From Paenibacillus sp. Soil750 (lineage in GTDB: Bacteria > Bacillota > Bacilli > Paenibacillales > NBRC-103111), in assembly GCF_001428045.1 (NCBI RefSeq), contig NZ_LMSD01000041.1, positions 301,422-365,421 on the forward strand: a DNA stretch of 64,000 bases, given 5' to 3'. Every line of letters begins with the position of its first letter. Positions within the stretch are counted from its first letter, which is position 1. The notes under the pieces are model-generated. The model was given only the letters and a program-made list of their open reading frames with translations. It was not told the origin of the DNA and ran no database searches. Shown here piece by piece: positions 36,335 to 45,033 of this stretch. Position numbers and translations under genes: made by a program.

Positions 36335-36570
36335 TCGAATTTTCCTCCTAGTGGGTGGACATTGGCGAGTCTAAACCGTCGCATTGTTTTCGCGTTTACA
36401 TATTCAGAAAGCCTTTGTTTTCATTATAGATCGCCGTAACGAAGGAACTAGTTTAATTTTTATTTCATCCAAAAAGTAAGCGTGATATAGTGGACATGAA
36501 TAAGTCATGTCAGTTGTGTCTTTTAACTATTGTCCGTTACAAACAACGTATTGGAGGTGTAATCAACCCC

Positions 36571-37611
36571 ATGCCAACCCGCAAAGCAGTCACAATGAAA
36601 ACAATCGCCATCGAGCTTGGCTTAACGGTGCAAACCGTGAATAAAGCGCTGAAGGGCAAGCATGGTATGTCGGAGGCGACTCGCCAACTCATTGTCCAAA
36701 CAGCCGAGAAGCTCGGCTATTACACGATGGACCAGATCCGCAGTTTGAGGCTGGATCATATTGCGCCTTACCCGAATGAGCGCCTGCGTTTTCTGCTTGT
36801 TCAGACAGCAGAATCCGTGTCATATAACCGCTTGCTGCTGCAAGGTCTGCAGGATCGATTCTTCTCCTTCGGACATCGCATTGAGCTGCTCATGCTGCCG
36901 CAGCGCCCAAAACAAGAGAAGATGGCAGCTTGGCTAGAGGAAGCAGGAGTCCTATATGCAGACGGTATATTCATTGCGCCGAGCATTTTGCCTCAGGAGT
37001 GGGAAACGGTGCTTTTTGAGCTTCCCATTCCCCGAATTCTCCTAAGTTTTCCACCGTCGGGTGTCAAAATTGACAGTGTTATCTGGGATGTCTACGAAGC
37101 GACTTGCCAGGCTGTGGCCTATCTGCGAAGTCAAGGGCATGAGCGCATTATGTATGTGGGTGACATCCTAATGCAGCGAGGATCTATTCTGCGTTGGCAG
37201 GCGTTTGGCTATGCGATGCAAGCCTCTGGCATCACGATCTCGCCTTCCGAGCATTGCATAGGTCCACGTGACAGTAATATGGAGTGGCACAATGAACTCC
37301 TTAATCAAATTCAACAACAACAGCCAACTGCCATCATTTGCGGCATCGATCATGAAGTGCCTGTGGTCTATGACACCTGCAAGGTGCTTCAGATCCGAGT
37401 TCCAGACGATATTTCGTTAGTTGGTTTCCTCAATGAACAACCTGAAGTATTGCCGGAATTTACACGTCCGCTTCTTCCGATCTCACAAACGGGATATCGC
37501 GCAGCGGATCGGATGCTGTGGCGGATTGCCAATCCGACATTGCCTTTTGAACATATTCGCATTCAAGGTGAATTCCATATTGGTCTTACAACTGCAGGGA
37601 TCTCATCCTAA
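36571..37611 (+). CDS. LacI family transcriptional regulator
   Basis: The protein of about 346 residues has an N-terminal LacI HTH (VTMKTIAIELGLTVQTVNKALKGKHGMSEATRQ) and a periplasmic-binding-protein-like effector domain (RFLLVQTAES, ERIMYVGDI, DDISLVGFLNEQPEVLPEFTRPL). TTGGAGGTG lies 13 bases before ATG 36571; the frame opens at 36490 but without a ribosome binding site. It is divergent from the FAD oxidoreductase/SGNH operon, which it probably represses, and lies 112 bases before the YesN gene. Confidence 0.9.
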   Translation: MPTRKAVTMKTIAIELGLTVQTVNKALKGKHGMSEATRQLIVQTAEKLGYYTMDQIRSLRLDHIAPYPNERLRFLLVQTAESVSYNRLLLQGLQDRFFSFGHRIELLMLPQRPKQEKMAAWLEEAGVLYADGIFIAPSILPQEWETVLFELPIPRILLSFPPSGVKIDSVIWDVYEATCQAVAYLRSQGHERIMYVGDILMQRGSILRWQAFGYAMQASGITISPSEHCIGPRDSNMEWHNELLNQIQQQQPTAIICGIDHEVPVVYDTCKVLQIRVPDDISLVGFLNEQPEVLPEFTRPLLPISQTGYRAADRMLWRIANPTLPFEHIRIQGEFHIGLTTAGISS

Positions 37612-37629
37612 GCCAGCCTATCCGAACCT

Positions 37630-37690
37630 TAAGATCGCACCAGAAATCATAAGATCCTCCTATGTCTCATGGCTTTGTCCAAGTTATAAT
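37630..37690 (+). promoter_or_regulatory. Predicted activator-dependent promoter of the YesN gene
   Basis: TAAGATCGCACCAGAAA (37630-37646) is followed 20 bases on by a second TAAGATC (37650-37656), and a TATAAT box sits at 37685-37690. There is no good -35 element. The motif TAAGATYGCACCAGAAA recurs upstream of the importer at 45034 at the same distance from the -10 box and from the start codon, so it is a candidate binding site for this AraC-type response regulator. Confidence 0.6.
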
Positions 37691-37723
37691 ATAGAGAACT
37701 GCGATTAGGGAGGCCGACACCAG

Positions 37724-39340
37724 ATGTATAAACTTGTCATTGTGGACGATGAACCGACAGTACGTTTCGGGTTAAGTAATTATTTTGACTGGAAGGCATT
37801 TGGGATTGAGGTTGTAGGCGAAGCAGATGATGGTGACGTAGCGCTTGAGGTAATCGAGCGTGAGAAGCCGGATCTTGTCCTAACCGACGTGCGAATGCCC
37901 AATATGGATGGGATTCAGATGTCCAACCAGTTAAGTGAACGCTTTCCTCATATCAAAATTGTGTTCGTTAGCGGTCACGATGATGCTGAGTATTTGAAAT
38001 CTGCGCTGAAGGTTAAAGCGGTTGATTATATGTTTAAGCCTGTCAATTTGGGCGAATTGGAGATAGTTATCGAAAGGTTAGTAAGCTCTCTCAATGAAGA
38101 GCAGCAAGAGCGCAAACTTATTGAAGATATGCAGGTCAAGCTCATACAGAGCATGCCCCTGCTGCAGGAGAAATTCCTTATGTCACTGATTCGGGAAGGT
38201 GTCATTTACCCGTCACGTGTGCAGGATCGTATCGATTTCCTTAATTTGCAGCTGCCAATGGAGGGAGCCTATTGGGTCATTGCTATTCGGATCGATGATG
38301 CCACTGAAGTTGCACAAACGCGGTCTGAGAGAGACCAACAGCTGCTATCCTATTCGGTTCTGAATATAGTGCAAGAGCTGATTGAGCGAAAGATTGGCGG
38401 CTATGTTTTTGAAAATCAGATCGGCGAATTCGTAGGAATTCTTCGTATGGCTCAGGAAGATGATCAGGAAAGCTTGCTGTTCACCCTAGCAGAGGAAGTC
38501 CGCGAAAGCCTTCATAATTATTTGAAAATCAGCGTTACGATCGGAGTAGGTGAACGGATTTCCAGACTTGCCAGTCTGCCGCAATCCTATTCGCAAGCGA
38601 AGGAAGCGGCCGATCAACGATGGTTTTTAGGCAAAAACCAGATCATTTCCATGGACAATTTGGAACAAGCCGAGGAGAGTGTGTATCGGTTTGATGCCTC
38701 ACAGCAAGAGCGTATCGTCTCATCCTTGAAGTCTGCAGATACCTTGAAAGTGCAGGAAGAGCTGCACGAAATGTATAATGCGCTGTCGCGTAATCGGACA
38801 AATGGTATTGCTTATGGACGTAACATCAGTCTTCAATTGCTGCTTCTAGCCAGTCGAATATTGTTGGAGCTGCATGTCCAGAAGCAAGATCTCGAAAGTA
38901 AAGAAAACGAGCTCATGGCCAAAGTGTTCCAGCAAGAAACGTTAGGTGCTTTACATCGTCTTGTCGACGTGTTTTTGGTCGAGGTATGTGAACGCATTGG
39001 GGAGAAACGAAATGGCAAATCCAAAAATGTGATCGAACGGACATGGGCGATTATCGATAAACGGTATGCGGAGAATTTGCAAGTAGGCGATATCGCGACG
39101 GAAGTATTCCTGTCTACGACGTATTTGTGTTTGCTTTTTAAACAAGAAACTGGGGAAACGATTAACGAATATATGACCAAGGTTCGCGTGGAGCGGGCGA
39201 AAGAGCTACTGAAGGATCCCGCCAATAAGTTTTATGAAGTATGCTATGCGGTGGGGTATTCGGATCCTAGTTATTTTAGCAAAATATTCAAAAAATATAC
39301 GGGATATACACCGAGCTCCTTCCGTGAGCAAGTCATGTAA
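37724..39340 (+). CDS. YesN-type response regulator (REC + AraC HTH)
   Basis: The 538-residue regulator has a receiver domain (VDDEP, phospho-acceptor Asp55 in LVLTDVRMPNMDG, Lys in YMFKP), a long middle domain (about 130-420, a GGDEF-like degenerate domain common in this group, e.g. SVTIGVGERISRL) and a C-terminal AraC HTH (LQVGDIATEVFLSTTYLCLLF, FYEVCYAVGYSDPSYFSKIF). GGGAGG precedes the ATG by about 11 bases. It is followed 17 bases later by its kinase. Its own promoter region carries the tandem motif shared with the importer at 45034, suggesting autoregulation and activation of that importer. Confidence 0.93.
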   Translation: MYKLVIVDDEPTVRFGLSNYFDWKAFGIEVVGEADDGDVALEVIEREKPDLVLTDVRMPNMDGIQMSNQLSERFPHIKIVFVSGHDDAEYLKSALKVKAVDYMFKPVNLGELEIVIERLVSSLNEEQQERKLIEDMQVKLIQSMPLLQEKFLMSLIREGVIYPSRVQDRIDFLNLQLPMEGAYWVIAIRIDDATEVAQTRSERDQQLLSYSVLNIVQELIERKIGGYVFENQIGEFVGILRMAQEDDQESLLFTLAEEVRESLHNYLKISVTIGVGERISRLASLPQSYSQAKEAADQRWFLGKNQIISMDNLEQAEESVYRFDASQQERIVSSLKSADTLKVQEELHEMYNALSRNRTNGIAYGRNISLQLLLLASRILLELHVQKQDLESKENELMAKVFQQETLGALHRLVDVFLVEVCERIGEKRNGKSKNVIERTWAIIDKRYAENLQVGDIATEVFLSTTYLCLLFKQETGETINEYMTKVRVERAKELLKDPANKFYEVCYAVGYSDPSYFSKIFKKYTGYTPSSFREQVM

Positions 39341-39357
39341 AGAGAGTAGGGTTCATC

Positions 39358-41235
39358 ATGCATGTCAAGAACAGAGGCTGGACGTTTATTACGATGATTT
39401 TCAAAAGTGTTCTTGCAGCAAGGCTATGGCTGATCGCCTATGCGGTGTTGATTATCATACCTGCTTCCATTTTTTTATATGCCTATTCCCAGCGATACTC
39501 GCACATCTTGGAAGAAGAAGTGACGCGTTCGATGCTTCAAACGTTGAAACAGGCCGAAATTAATCTGGATCATCAGTTCGATAACTTGCGGGATACGTCG
39601 AATTCGTTGTTTACGAATCTTAAGCTAGTGGAGTATTTAAATAACTCGTCCTCCTACAGCGAACAAATTGATGCATTAAAAGAAATGCGGTTATTAATTG
39701 ATAATATCCAGACCAATACGAATGTGTTTCGTGTCCGACTATATGTAGATGAGAAAAAGCTATTTTCTCATGAGAAAGTAAATTTTTTCACAATTGAAAC
39801 ACTCATGACACGTCCTTGGTATGAGAAAGTAAAGAATGCTAGCGGTCATCTCGTTTGGACAGGTGTTTATGAGGAAAAGTTTATTGAAAATCCAGAGGAT
39901 ACCAAATTCATATTCTCAGGCATTCGCCTCCTAAGAGACCCAAATCATTTCGACAATGTATCCGGATACTTATCCCTAGACGTAGAAGCGAAGACGCTTG
40001 AAAATATCGTCGCAGGCATCTCACTGAACAAAGACCAGAGTGTCTTTATCGTTGCTCCGGATGGCTCCATTGTGTTTCACAGTGATAAATCCTTACTAGG
40101 GACTAAGTTAGAATCGAAATCGGTTCTACAGGTTATTGAAGCAAATAAGGAAGGTGTATCGCCAATTGTTGAGAATGATACGCAACAATATGTCGTTTAC
40201 ACCACAGTAGACGCCACAGGTTGGAAGCTTGTAGCTGAGGTTCCGAAGAAGGGCATCAACTCAAGGGCTACCTCGTTAAATCAATTTTCGAGTGTAGCTA
40301 CGTTAACAGGGGTGACGATACTATTCCTGATCCTCGTTTTCATTTTATTAGCCTTTATCGTACGAGGGATGAATCGACGCGTTCAGACGGTTATTAAAGC
40401 CATTAAACGCGAAGGTGTGGCAGGCCTGGAGGAAAGGACAGTTACATCGGATGGTGATTTTAATCTGCTAGAAAAAAGTGTGGATCATCTCATTCATCGT
40501 GTGAAAGATTTAATGGAGGAAACCTATAGATCCAAGGTGCAAGAGCGTGAGGCACAGTTACGTGCTCTGCAAGCGCAGATTAATCCCCATTTCCTCTACA
40601 ATACATTGGATACGATTAATTGGATTGCCATTGGACATAAAGCGCACGATATTAGCCAAATGATTGACGGGCTTGCTCGTTATTTTAGGCTTAGCTTGAA
40701 TAAAGGCAAAGATGTCGTAACGGTTACAGATGAGCTGGAACTTGCGAAAGTATACTTAGAAATTCAGCAGACGCGTTTTCCCAAAAGCTTCGAGTTCGTG
40801 TTCGAGCTAACTGGGAAGGATGAATCGGATGAAACCCCGAGAGTAGGACTTACATTAGAATCGTATCTCATTCCTAAGCTCACTTTGCAACCGATTGTAG
40901 AAAATGCGCTACTTCACGGCATACGTAAATCAAAAGGGAAAACAGGTAAAATTACGATTCGCGCTTCTATAGAAGGGGATGATCTGCTTCTATCCGTTAC
41001 TGATGATGGCATTGGTATGGATCCTGATTTTGCCCAAACCCTGCTAACAGAACCTAGACCGGCCATGCGAACAGATGGTTCTGGAAGCTCCTATGGCTTA
41101 TACAACGTGAATGAACGAATTCGTTTGTTCTCGGGTGAATCCTACGGGTTGAGCATCCAATCTCAGCTTGGGGTAGGAACCACGATCACAGCAAGATTTC
41201 AATTGCAACGGCAAATCATAGAATCAAGCAGCTAG
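39358..41235 (+). CDS. YesM-type sensor histidine kinase
   Basis: The 625-residue membrane kinase has TM1 at about 20-42, an extracytoplasmic dCache-like sensor (about 45-305), TM2 at about 310-335, HAMP, then LQAQINPHFLYNTLDTIN with the phospho-acceptor His and an ATPase domain (PIVENALLHGI, VTDDGIGM, GSSYGLYNVNERI). It pairs with the response regulator just upstream. The input is presumably an extracellular sugar. Confidence 0.93.
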   Translation: MHVKNRGWTFITMIFKSVLAARLWLIAYAVLIIIPASIFLYAYSQRYSHILEEEVTRSMLQTLKQAEINLDHQFDNLRDTSNSLFTNLKLVEYLNNSSSYSEQIDALKEMRLLIDNIQTNTNVFRVRLYVDEKKLFSHEKVNFFTIETLMTRPWYEKVKNASGHLVWTGVYEEKFIENPEDTKFIFSGIRLLRDPNHFDNVSGYLSLDVEAKTLENIVAGISLNKDQSVFIVAPDGSIVFHSDKSLLGTKLESKSVLQVIEANKEGVSPIVENDTQQYVVYTTVDATGWKLVAEVPKKGINSRATSLNQFSSVATLTGVTILFLILVFILLAFIVRGMNRRVQTVIKAIKREGVAGLEERTVTSDGDFNLLEKSVDHLIHRVKDLMEETYRSKVQEREAQLRALQAQINPHFLYNTLDTINWIAIGHKAHDISQMIDGLARYFRLSLNKGKDVVTVTDELELAKVYLEIQQTRFPKSFEFVFELTGKDESDETPRVGLTLESYLIPKLTLQPIVENALLHGIRKSKGKTGKITIRASIEGDDLLLSVTDDGIGMDPDFAQTLLTEPRPAMRTDGSGSSYGLYNVNERIRLFSGESYGLSIQSQLGVGTTITARFQLQRQIIESSS

Positions 41236-41279
41236 CACCACCAATATCATTGTGCCGTGCGTCGAAAGGAAGGATAAGA

Positions 41280-42149
41280 TTGGTTACGGAGTCCATCCTA
41301 AATCAAGATTTGATACCGCATATTAGATATACGGATCTGTTGCATTTTAAACAGTGGAATACGCATGCAAGAATCATAACGGATTATTTGTTGCTTTATG
41401 TACAAGACGGTTCAGCACAATTAACTATTGATGCGAATACGTATCTATTGAAGCCTGGGCAGTTCAGTTTGATCCAGCCTGGTGTTGTTCATCAGCTCGA
41501 ATCGGAGTCGCCATTGACGGTCATGGCGCTCCACTTCGAGCTCTTTTCATCTGGAGGTGGAGAGCGACTTCCTATGATTGTGCCGTTGGAGAGAGGCACT
41601 CATCCTGAATTGGTCAATTTGCAACCAGACTTAACAACTTTTGCTGATATTGCCGTTCCTATTGTGTTTAAGTCTTCTAGGAATGAGTGGATGGCAGATG
41701 TCTTTCTGCAAATTATCGAGCACTGGAACCGTCAACATGCACTGGCCAGGCTTCAAGCGCATGTGTATGCCGCAGAAATTATTCTGGAGTTACTAAAAGA
41801 ATATACGTCCCAAGACAGCTCTGAACATAAAAACGCCATCTCCCTAAACTGGGTGCCCGCGTACATGCAGTATCGGTTATCTGAACCGCTTTCTGTAGAG
41901 GAAATGGCCCGTAAAGCGTTCATGTCTCGTTCCTATTTCTCCATGCTATTCCGAAACCAATTCGATATGGCGCCTCATCAATACTTGCTTAAACTAAGGC
42001 TCGAACATGCGACGGAACTTTTACGAGGCACCTCGATGCCGCTTCAAAACATCGCCGATAGCTGTGGGTTCTCGAGTGTGCATCATTTTTCAAAAATGTA
42101 TAAACTTCGCTTCGGATGTCCGCCAAGCCATAGGAGACATAAACAATGA
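41280..42149 (+). CDS. AraC family transcriptional regulator with cupin domain
   Basis: The protein of about 289 residues has an N-terminal sugar-binding cupin (LLLYVQDGSAQLTI, LKPGQFSLIQPGVVHQLE) and a C-terminal AraC HTH (LSVEEMARKAFMSRSYFSMLF, LQNIADSCGFSSVHHFSKMY). I chose TTG 41280 because AAGGAAGG sits about six bases upstream; the frame opens earlier at 41250 without such a site. The next gene's upstream region has a 21-bp-spaced direct repeat that could be its target. Confidence 0.87.
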   Translation: MVTESILNQDLIPHIRYTDLLHFKQWNTHARIITDYLLLYVQDGSAQLTIDANTYLLKPGQFSLIQPGVVHQLESESPLTVMALHFELFSSGGGERLPMIVPLERGTHPELVNLQPDLTTFADIAVPIVFKSSRNEWMADVFLQIIEHWNRQHALARLQAHVYAAEIILELLKEYTSQDSSEHKNAISLNWVPAYMQYRLSEPLSVEEMARKAFMSRSYFSMLFRNQFDMAPHQYLLKLRLEHATELLRGTSMPLQNIADSCGFSSVHHFSKMYKLRFGCPPSHRRHKQ

Positions 42150-42157
42150 AAAAGACG

Positions 42158-42216
42158 TTTTGATACATTTATTAAGAATTTTGACAAAGCCAAATCATGC
42201 GATCTCGCCTTATAAT
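42158..42216 (+). promoter_or_regulatory. Predicted AraC-dependent promoter of the ferritin-like gene
   Basis: TTTTGATACA (42158) and TTTTGACAAA (42179) form a direct repeat spaced 21 bases, and TATAAT lies at 42211-42216. The TTGACA at 42181 is 24 bases from the -10 box, too far for an ordinary -35, which fits an activator-dependent promoter. Confidence 0.4.
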
Positions 42217-42257
42217 GATGCCATACACCATATCCATTCAAGCTTAGGGAGGCCAAT

Positions 42258-43517
42258 ATGATCTCGTATGCAGGTATTGCCAATCCGTTCGGTACAGGGA
42301 CATATAGTGTAGAGATGAACTCGAAATTGCTGCGTAGATACAGGTACATCCATGAGCAATTGTTCTTTTGTGCAGCAGGACAGCTTCCGGCGAGAGAGAA
42401 CTGGCATTTGAAGGCTGCGTTAGGCAAGCATCTATATGAGGATGCAGAAGCGGCAGGTTCCCTACGTCGAAGAATTCTGGAACTAAGAACCTCCCCTATG
42501 CTATTGCAAAAACAGCCGAACGTCACACTTGCTTTGCTCTTTGACGAGTTGATTCATGCGCAAAGCGATCTGGAGCTGCTGGTCGGTGTGTATAGGGTAG
42601 TGAAACCGGCTTTGCTGAAAGCGGTTACGCAACATATGACAGATACGCAGCAGCTCGTCGATTATCCGACGGTTCGCTTGCTCAAGGCACTTTCCTCCGA
42701 TTTACGTGAACAGATCACTTGGGGTGAAGGCATGATTGAGACGTTGCAGCAAGAAGGGGAGTCCTTGGAGCTAGCGGCGGAATTCGAAAGCAGAATCACA
42801 GGATATTTGGATGCAGCTGGGGGGATTAGCGGCGAACAGGGCACTTCCACACATGTCCCTGCCCGATGGCGGTCCGGCAACGTTTATGAGATGCCGAAAC
42901 AAGCCATTCGTGATGCTAAGAAGATGGGAACACCTACCATGGGACGGGCCGTGCCGAACTTGCCTGAGGATCCATTGAAAATTCGACTAATCGGAATGAT
43001 GAAGGCCAGACAAGAGGAAATGTCCGCGGTGGAGAATCTGGCGAGCGTCATTTATGACCAGAAGCTTATGCCATGGGAGTTTTACGAGGATTTGGCGCGG
43101 CATCTGTGGGATGAAGTACGGCACGCGTTGTTCGGTCAAGCGGCGCTCGAGGCAGAGGGCATTGATTGGATGTCGTTGCGTCAATACGTGGGCGGCTATG
43201 ATCCACTCATCGAGAAGCTTCCGGCACAGCGATATGCGCTCTTAAGCATTGGTTTTGAGGAAAAGGCGATGCGGCGCCCTGGCAAAATTGCGGAGTACGA
43301 ATTCTGTCGTGACGAAGCCAAGCACCCATTGATGGAGCGGTTCCAGGATTACGACTGGGCAGACGAAGTGACGCATGCCGCGTTCGGTCGTAAGTGGACG
43401 CCAGAATTGTTCGGTGAAGATCTGGATTATGTAAGGCAGGTTGCAGATGTAGAGTTGGCAGAGCGGGAGAAATTTTTCCAAGCATGGGCGAAACAGCAAG
43501 AGGCTGGCAATCAATAA
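42258..43517 (+). CDS. Ferritin-like di-iron protein (DUF455-like)
   Basis: This 419-residue soluble protein is all helical in appearance. The C-terminal half shows the four-helix di-iron pattern: Glu in EEMSAVENLASV, ExxH in YEDLARHLWDEVRHALFGQ, Glu in GFEEKAMRRPGKIAEYEF and ExxH in WADEVTHAAFGRKW. The N-terminal half has another helix pair with FDELIHAQSDLELL. It most resembles DUF455/MiaE-like ferritin-fold proteins. GGGAGG precedes the ATG. It is followed 21 bases later by an FAD oxidoreductase gene, so the two probably act in one oxidative step. No substrate is known; a di-iron oxygenase or oxidase acting on a sugar-derived compound is my inference. Confidence 0.7.
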   Translation: MISYAGIANPFGTGTYSVEMNSKLLRRYRYIHEQLFFCAAGQLPARENWHLKAALGKHLYEDAEAAGSLRRRILELRTSPMLLQKQPNVTLALLFDELIHAQSDLELLVGVYRVVKPALLKAVTQHMTDTQQLVDYPTVRLLKALSSDLREQITWGEGMIETLQQEGESLELAAEFESRITGYLDAAGGISGEQGTSTHVPARWRSGNVYEMPKQAIRDAKKMGTPTMGRAVPNLPEDPLKIRLIGMMKARQEEMSAVENLASVIYDQKLMPWEFYEDLARHLWDEVRHALFGQAALEAEGIDWMSLRQYVGGYDPLIEKLPAQRYALLSIGFEEKAMRRPGKIAEYEFCRDEAKHPLMERFQDYDWADEVTHAAFGRKWTPELFGEDLDYVRQVADVELAEREKFFQAWAKQQEAGNQ

Positions 43518-43538
43518 CTTAATGGAAGAAGGATGACA

Positions 43539-44819
43539 ATGAGCAACCAACCAACTCAAACTTATGATTTTCAAAGACAGATCGAAACGTACGATTCAGC
43601 TGATGTCGTTGTTATTGGCGGTGGACCTGCTGGAACGGCAGCTGCCATTAGCGCAGCGAGACTAGGGAAGAAAGTCACTTTGCTGGAAAAATCGGGCCAA
43701 TTAGGCGGTATGGGGACGCTCGGAAACGTTAGTGTTTTTATGCCGATTGGTAACGTGACGGGTATTTACCGGGAGATGATTGCCGAAGCACTGGCCGACC
43801 ATTTGCCGAAAGATCACGATGTGTCGATTGCCCCGCAATATTCGCCTTTCATACTGAGACAATACTTAAATGAGAAAATGAAGAAGGAAGGCGTACAGGT
43901 AATCTATCATGCGGAGTTTATCGGCACGGTGAAGGAAGACAGAAGTGTAAAGGCTGTCATCGTATCGACGCGTGAGGGTTTGAAAGCTTTCGAAGGCAAG
44001 CAGTTCATCGACTGTACGGGAGATGCAAGAGCCGCATTAGATGCGGGTGTACCTTATACGTCGGGACGAGATGAAGATGGCATGACTCAACCCATGACAT
44101 TGATGTTTATGATGCAAAATACAGGAAAGCCAGTAGCCCAAATTTTACCTGAAGGCTGCTATCGATATGACGAAGTATCGGATTTACCTCAAGGTCGCCG
44201 TTTATATTGGGAACGAAACAATGACGGCACACTGCTAGTGAATATGACACGTGTCAAAGGCAATGGGGCGAAAATTGAGGACGTCAATTATGCGGAGACC
44301 GAGGCATTGAGACAAGTGTTTTCCGTCGTCAATTACTTACAACGCAACGGATTTGAAACCTACGCGCTCTCGCATATCGCGAATCAAGTCGGCGTCCGGG
44401 AGACCAATCAGATCCAGGGTCTCTACACACTAACGGAGCAAGACGTCGTGCACGGAACACGCTTTGCGGATGTGGTAGCACAAACGAACTACGAAATCGA
44501 TATTCATAGTCCCGATGGACAAAAAACGACGGATGAGCGGAAGGTCGATGGCTATGACATTCCTTACCGATGCATGGTGACAGAGCAACTGGATAACCTG
44601 CTGGTAGCGGGACGGTCGATTTCAGCCACGCACGTAGCGATGTCCTCCATGCGGGTACAGGCGACTTGCTACGCTCTAGGGCAAGCGGCTGGAATCGCGG
44701 CATCCATCGCCACAGACGATGCCTGCTCTGTCCAGGACGTTTCGATCGAAACGCTTCATAGCGCGCTGAGCAGTCAGGATGTTGTCTTTTATAAGCAAGG
44801 GCAAGTGTCACATCACTAA
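43539..44819 (+). CDS. FAD-dependent oxidoreductase (FAD_oxidored family)
   Basis: This protein of about 426 residues has ADVVVIGGGPAGTAAAISAA, TLLEKSGQLGGMGT, GVRETNQIQGLYTL, DIPYRCMVTEQLDNLLVAGR and a C-terminal FAD helix (ATCYALGQAAGIAASIA). It is paralogous to the product at 34922. GGAAGAAGG is better spaced to the second ATG (43539) than to the first (43533). It is cotranscribed with the ferritin-like gene and ends in a strong terminator. It may supply electrons to the di-iron protein or oxidise the same substrate. Confidence 0.88.
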   Translation: MSNQPTQTYDFQRQIETYDSADVVVIGGGPAGTAAAISAARLGKKVTLLEKSGQLGGMGTLGNVSVFMPIGNVTGIYREMIAEALADHLPKDHDVSIAPQYSPFILRQYLNEKMKKEGVQVIYHAEFIGTVKEDRSVKAVIVSTREGLKAFEGKQFIDCTGDARAALDAGVPYTSGRDEDGMTQPMTLMFMMQNTGKPVAQILPEGCYRYDEVSDLPQGRRLYWERNNDGTLLVNMTRVKGNGAKIEDVNYAETEALRQVFSVVNYLQRNGFETYALSHIANQVGVRETNQIQGLYTLTEQDVVHGTRFADVVAQTNYEIDIHSPDGQKTTDERKVDGYDIPYRCMVTEQLDNLLVAGRSISATHVAMSSMRVQATCYALGQAAGIAASIATDDACSVQDVSIETLHSALSSQDVVFYKQGQVSHH

Positions 44820-44894
44820 TACGCAATAACTGGATAACAATCAACAAACATCCATTTATTGTCATGAATATTAATTCCATAATAGTCATAAGAC

Positions 44895-44929
44895 AAGCCG
44901 CCTCTTCGGTCAAGAGGTCGGCTTTTTTT
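44895..44929 (+). terminator. Terminator after the FAD oxidoreductase gene
   Basis: AGCCGCCTCTT and AAGAGGTCGGCT form a stem with one bulge, loop CGGTC, followed by seven T's. Confidence 0.85.
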
Positions 44930-44940
44930 GCGAAACATCA

Positions 44941-45002
44941 TAAGATTGCACCAGAAACAGAAATATTACCATCTACAAGTCCACTTTGGCGACCTATATA
45001 AT
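44941..45002 (+). promoter_or_regulatory. Predicted activator-dependent promoter of the importer operon
   Basis: TAAGATTGCACCAGAAA (44941-44957) differs in one base from the motif upstream of the YesN gene at 37724. It ends 39 bases before a TATAAT box (44997-45002) and 76 bases before the start codon, against 38 and 77 at the YesN gene. A weaker half-site (AAATATTACC) lies 20 bases downstream. This suggests direct control by that response regulator. Confidence 0.6.
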
Positions 45003-45033
45003 TGACCTATAAGAACACGGAGGTGAGCCATTC

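Noticed and set aside
36385..36400. TGTTTTCGCGTTTACA as a LacI-type operator between the divergent FAD and LacI genes
   Set aside because: Only 10 of 16 positions are symmetric and the cre/LacI consensus is not met, so the match is too weak to list as a site.
44829..44838. AATAACTGGA as a fourth copy of the palindromic repeat
   Set aside because: The match to the repeat core stops after about ten bases and no partner unit follows, so chance similarity cannot be excluded.
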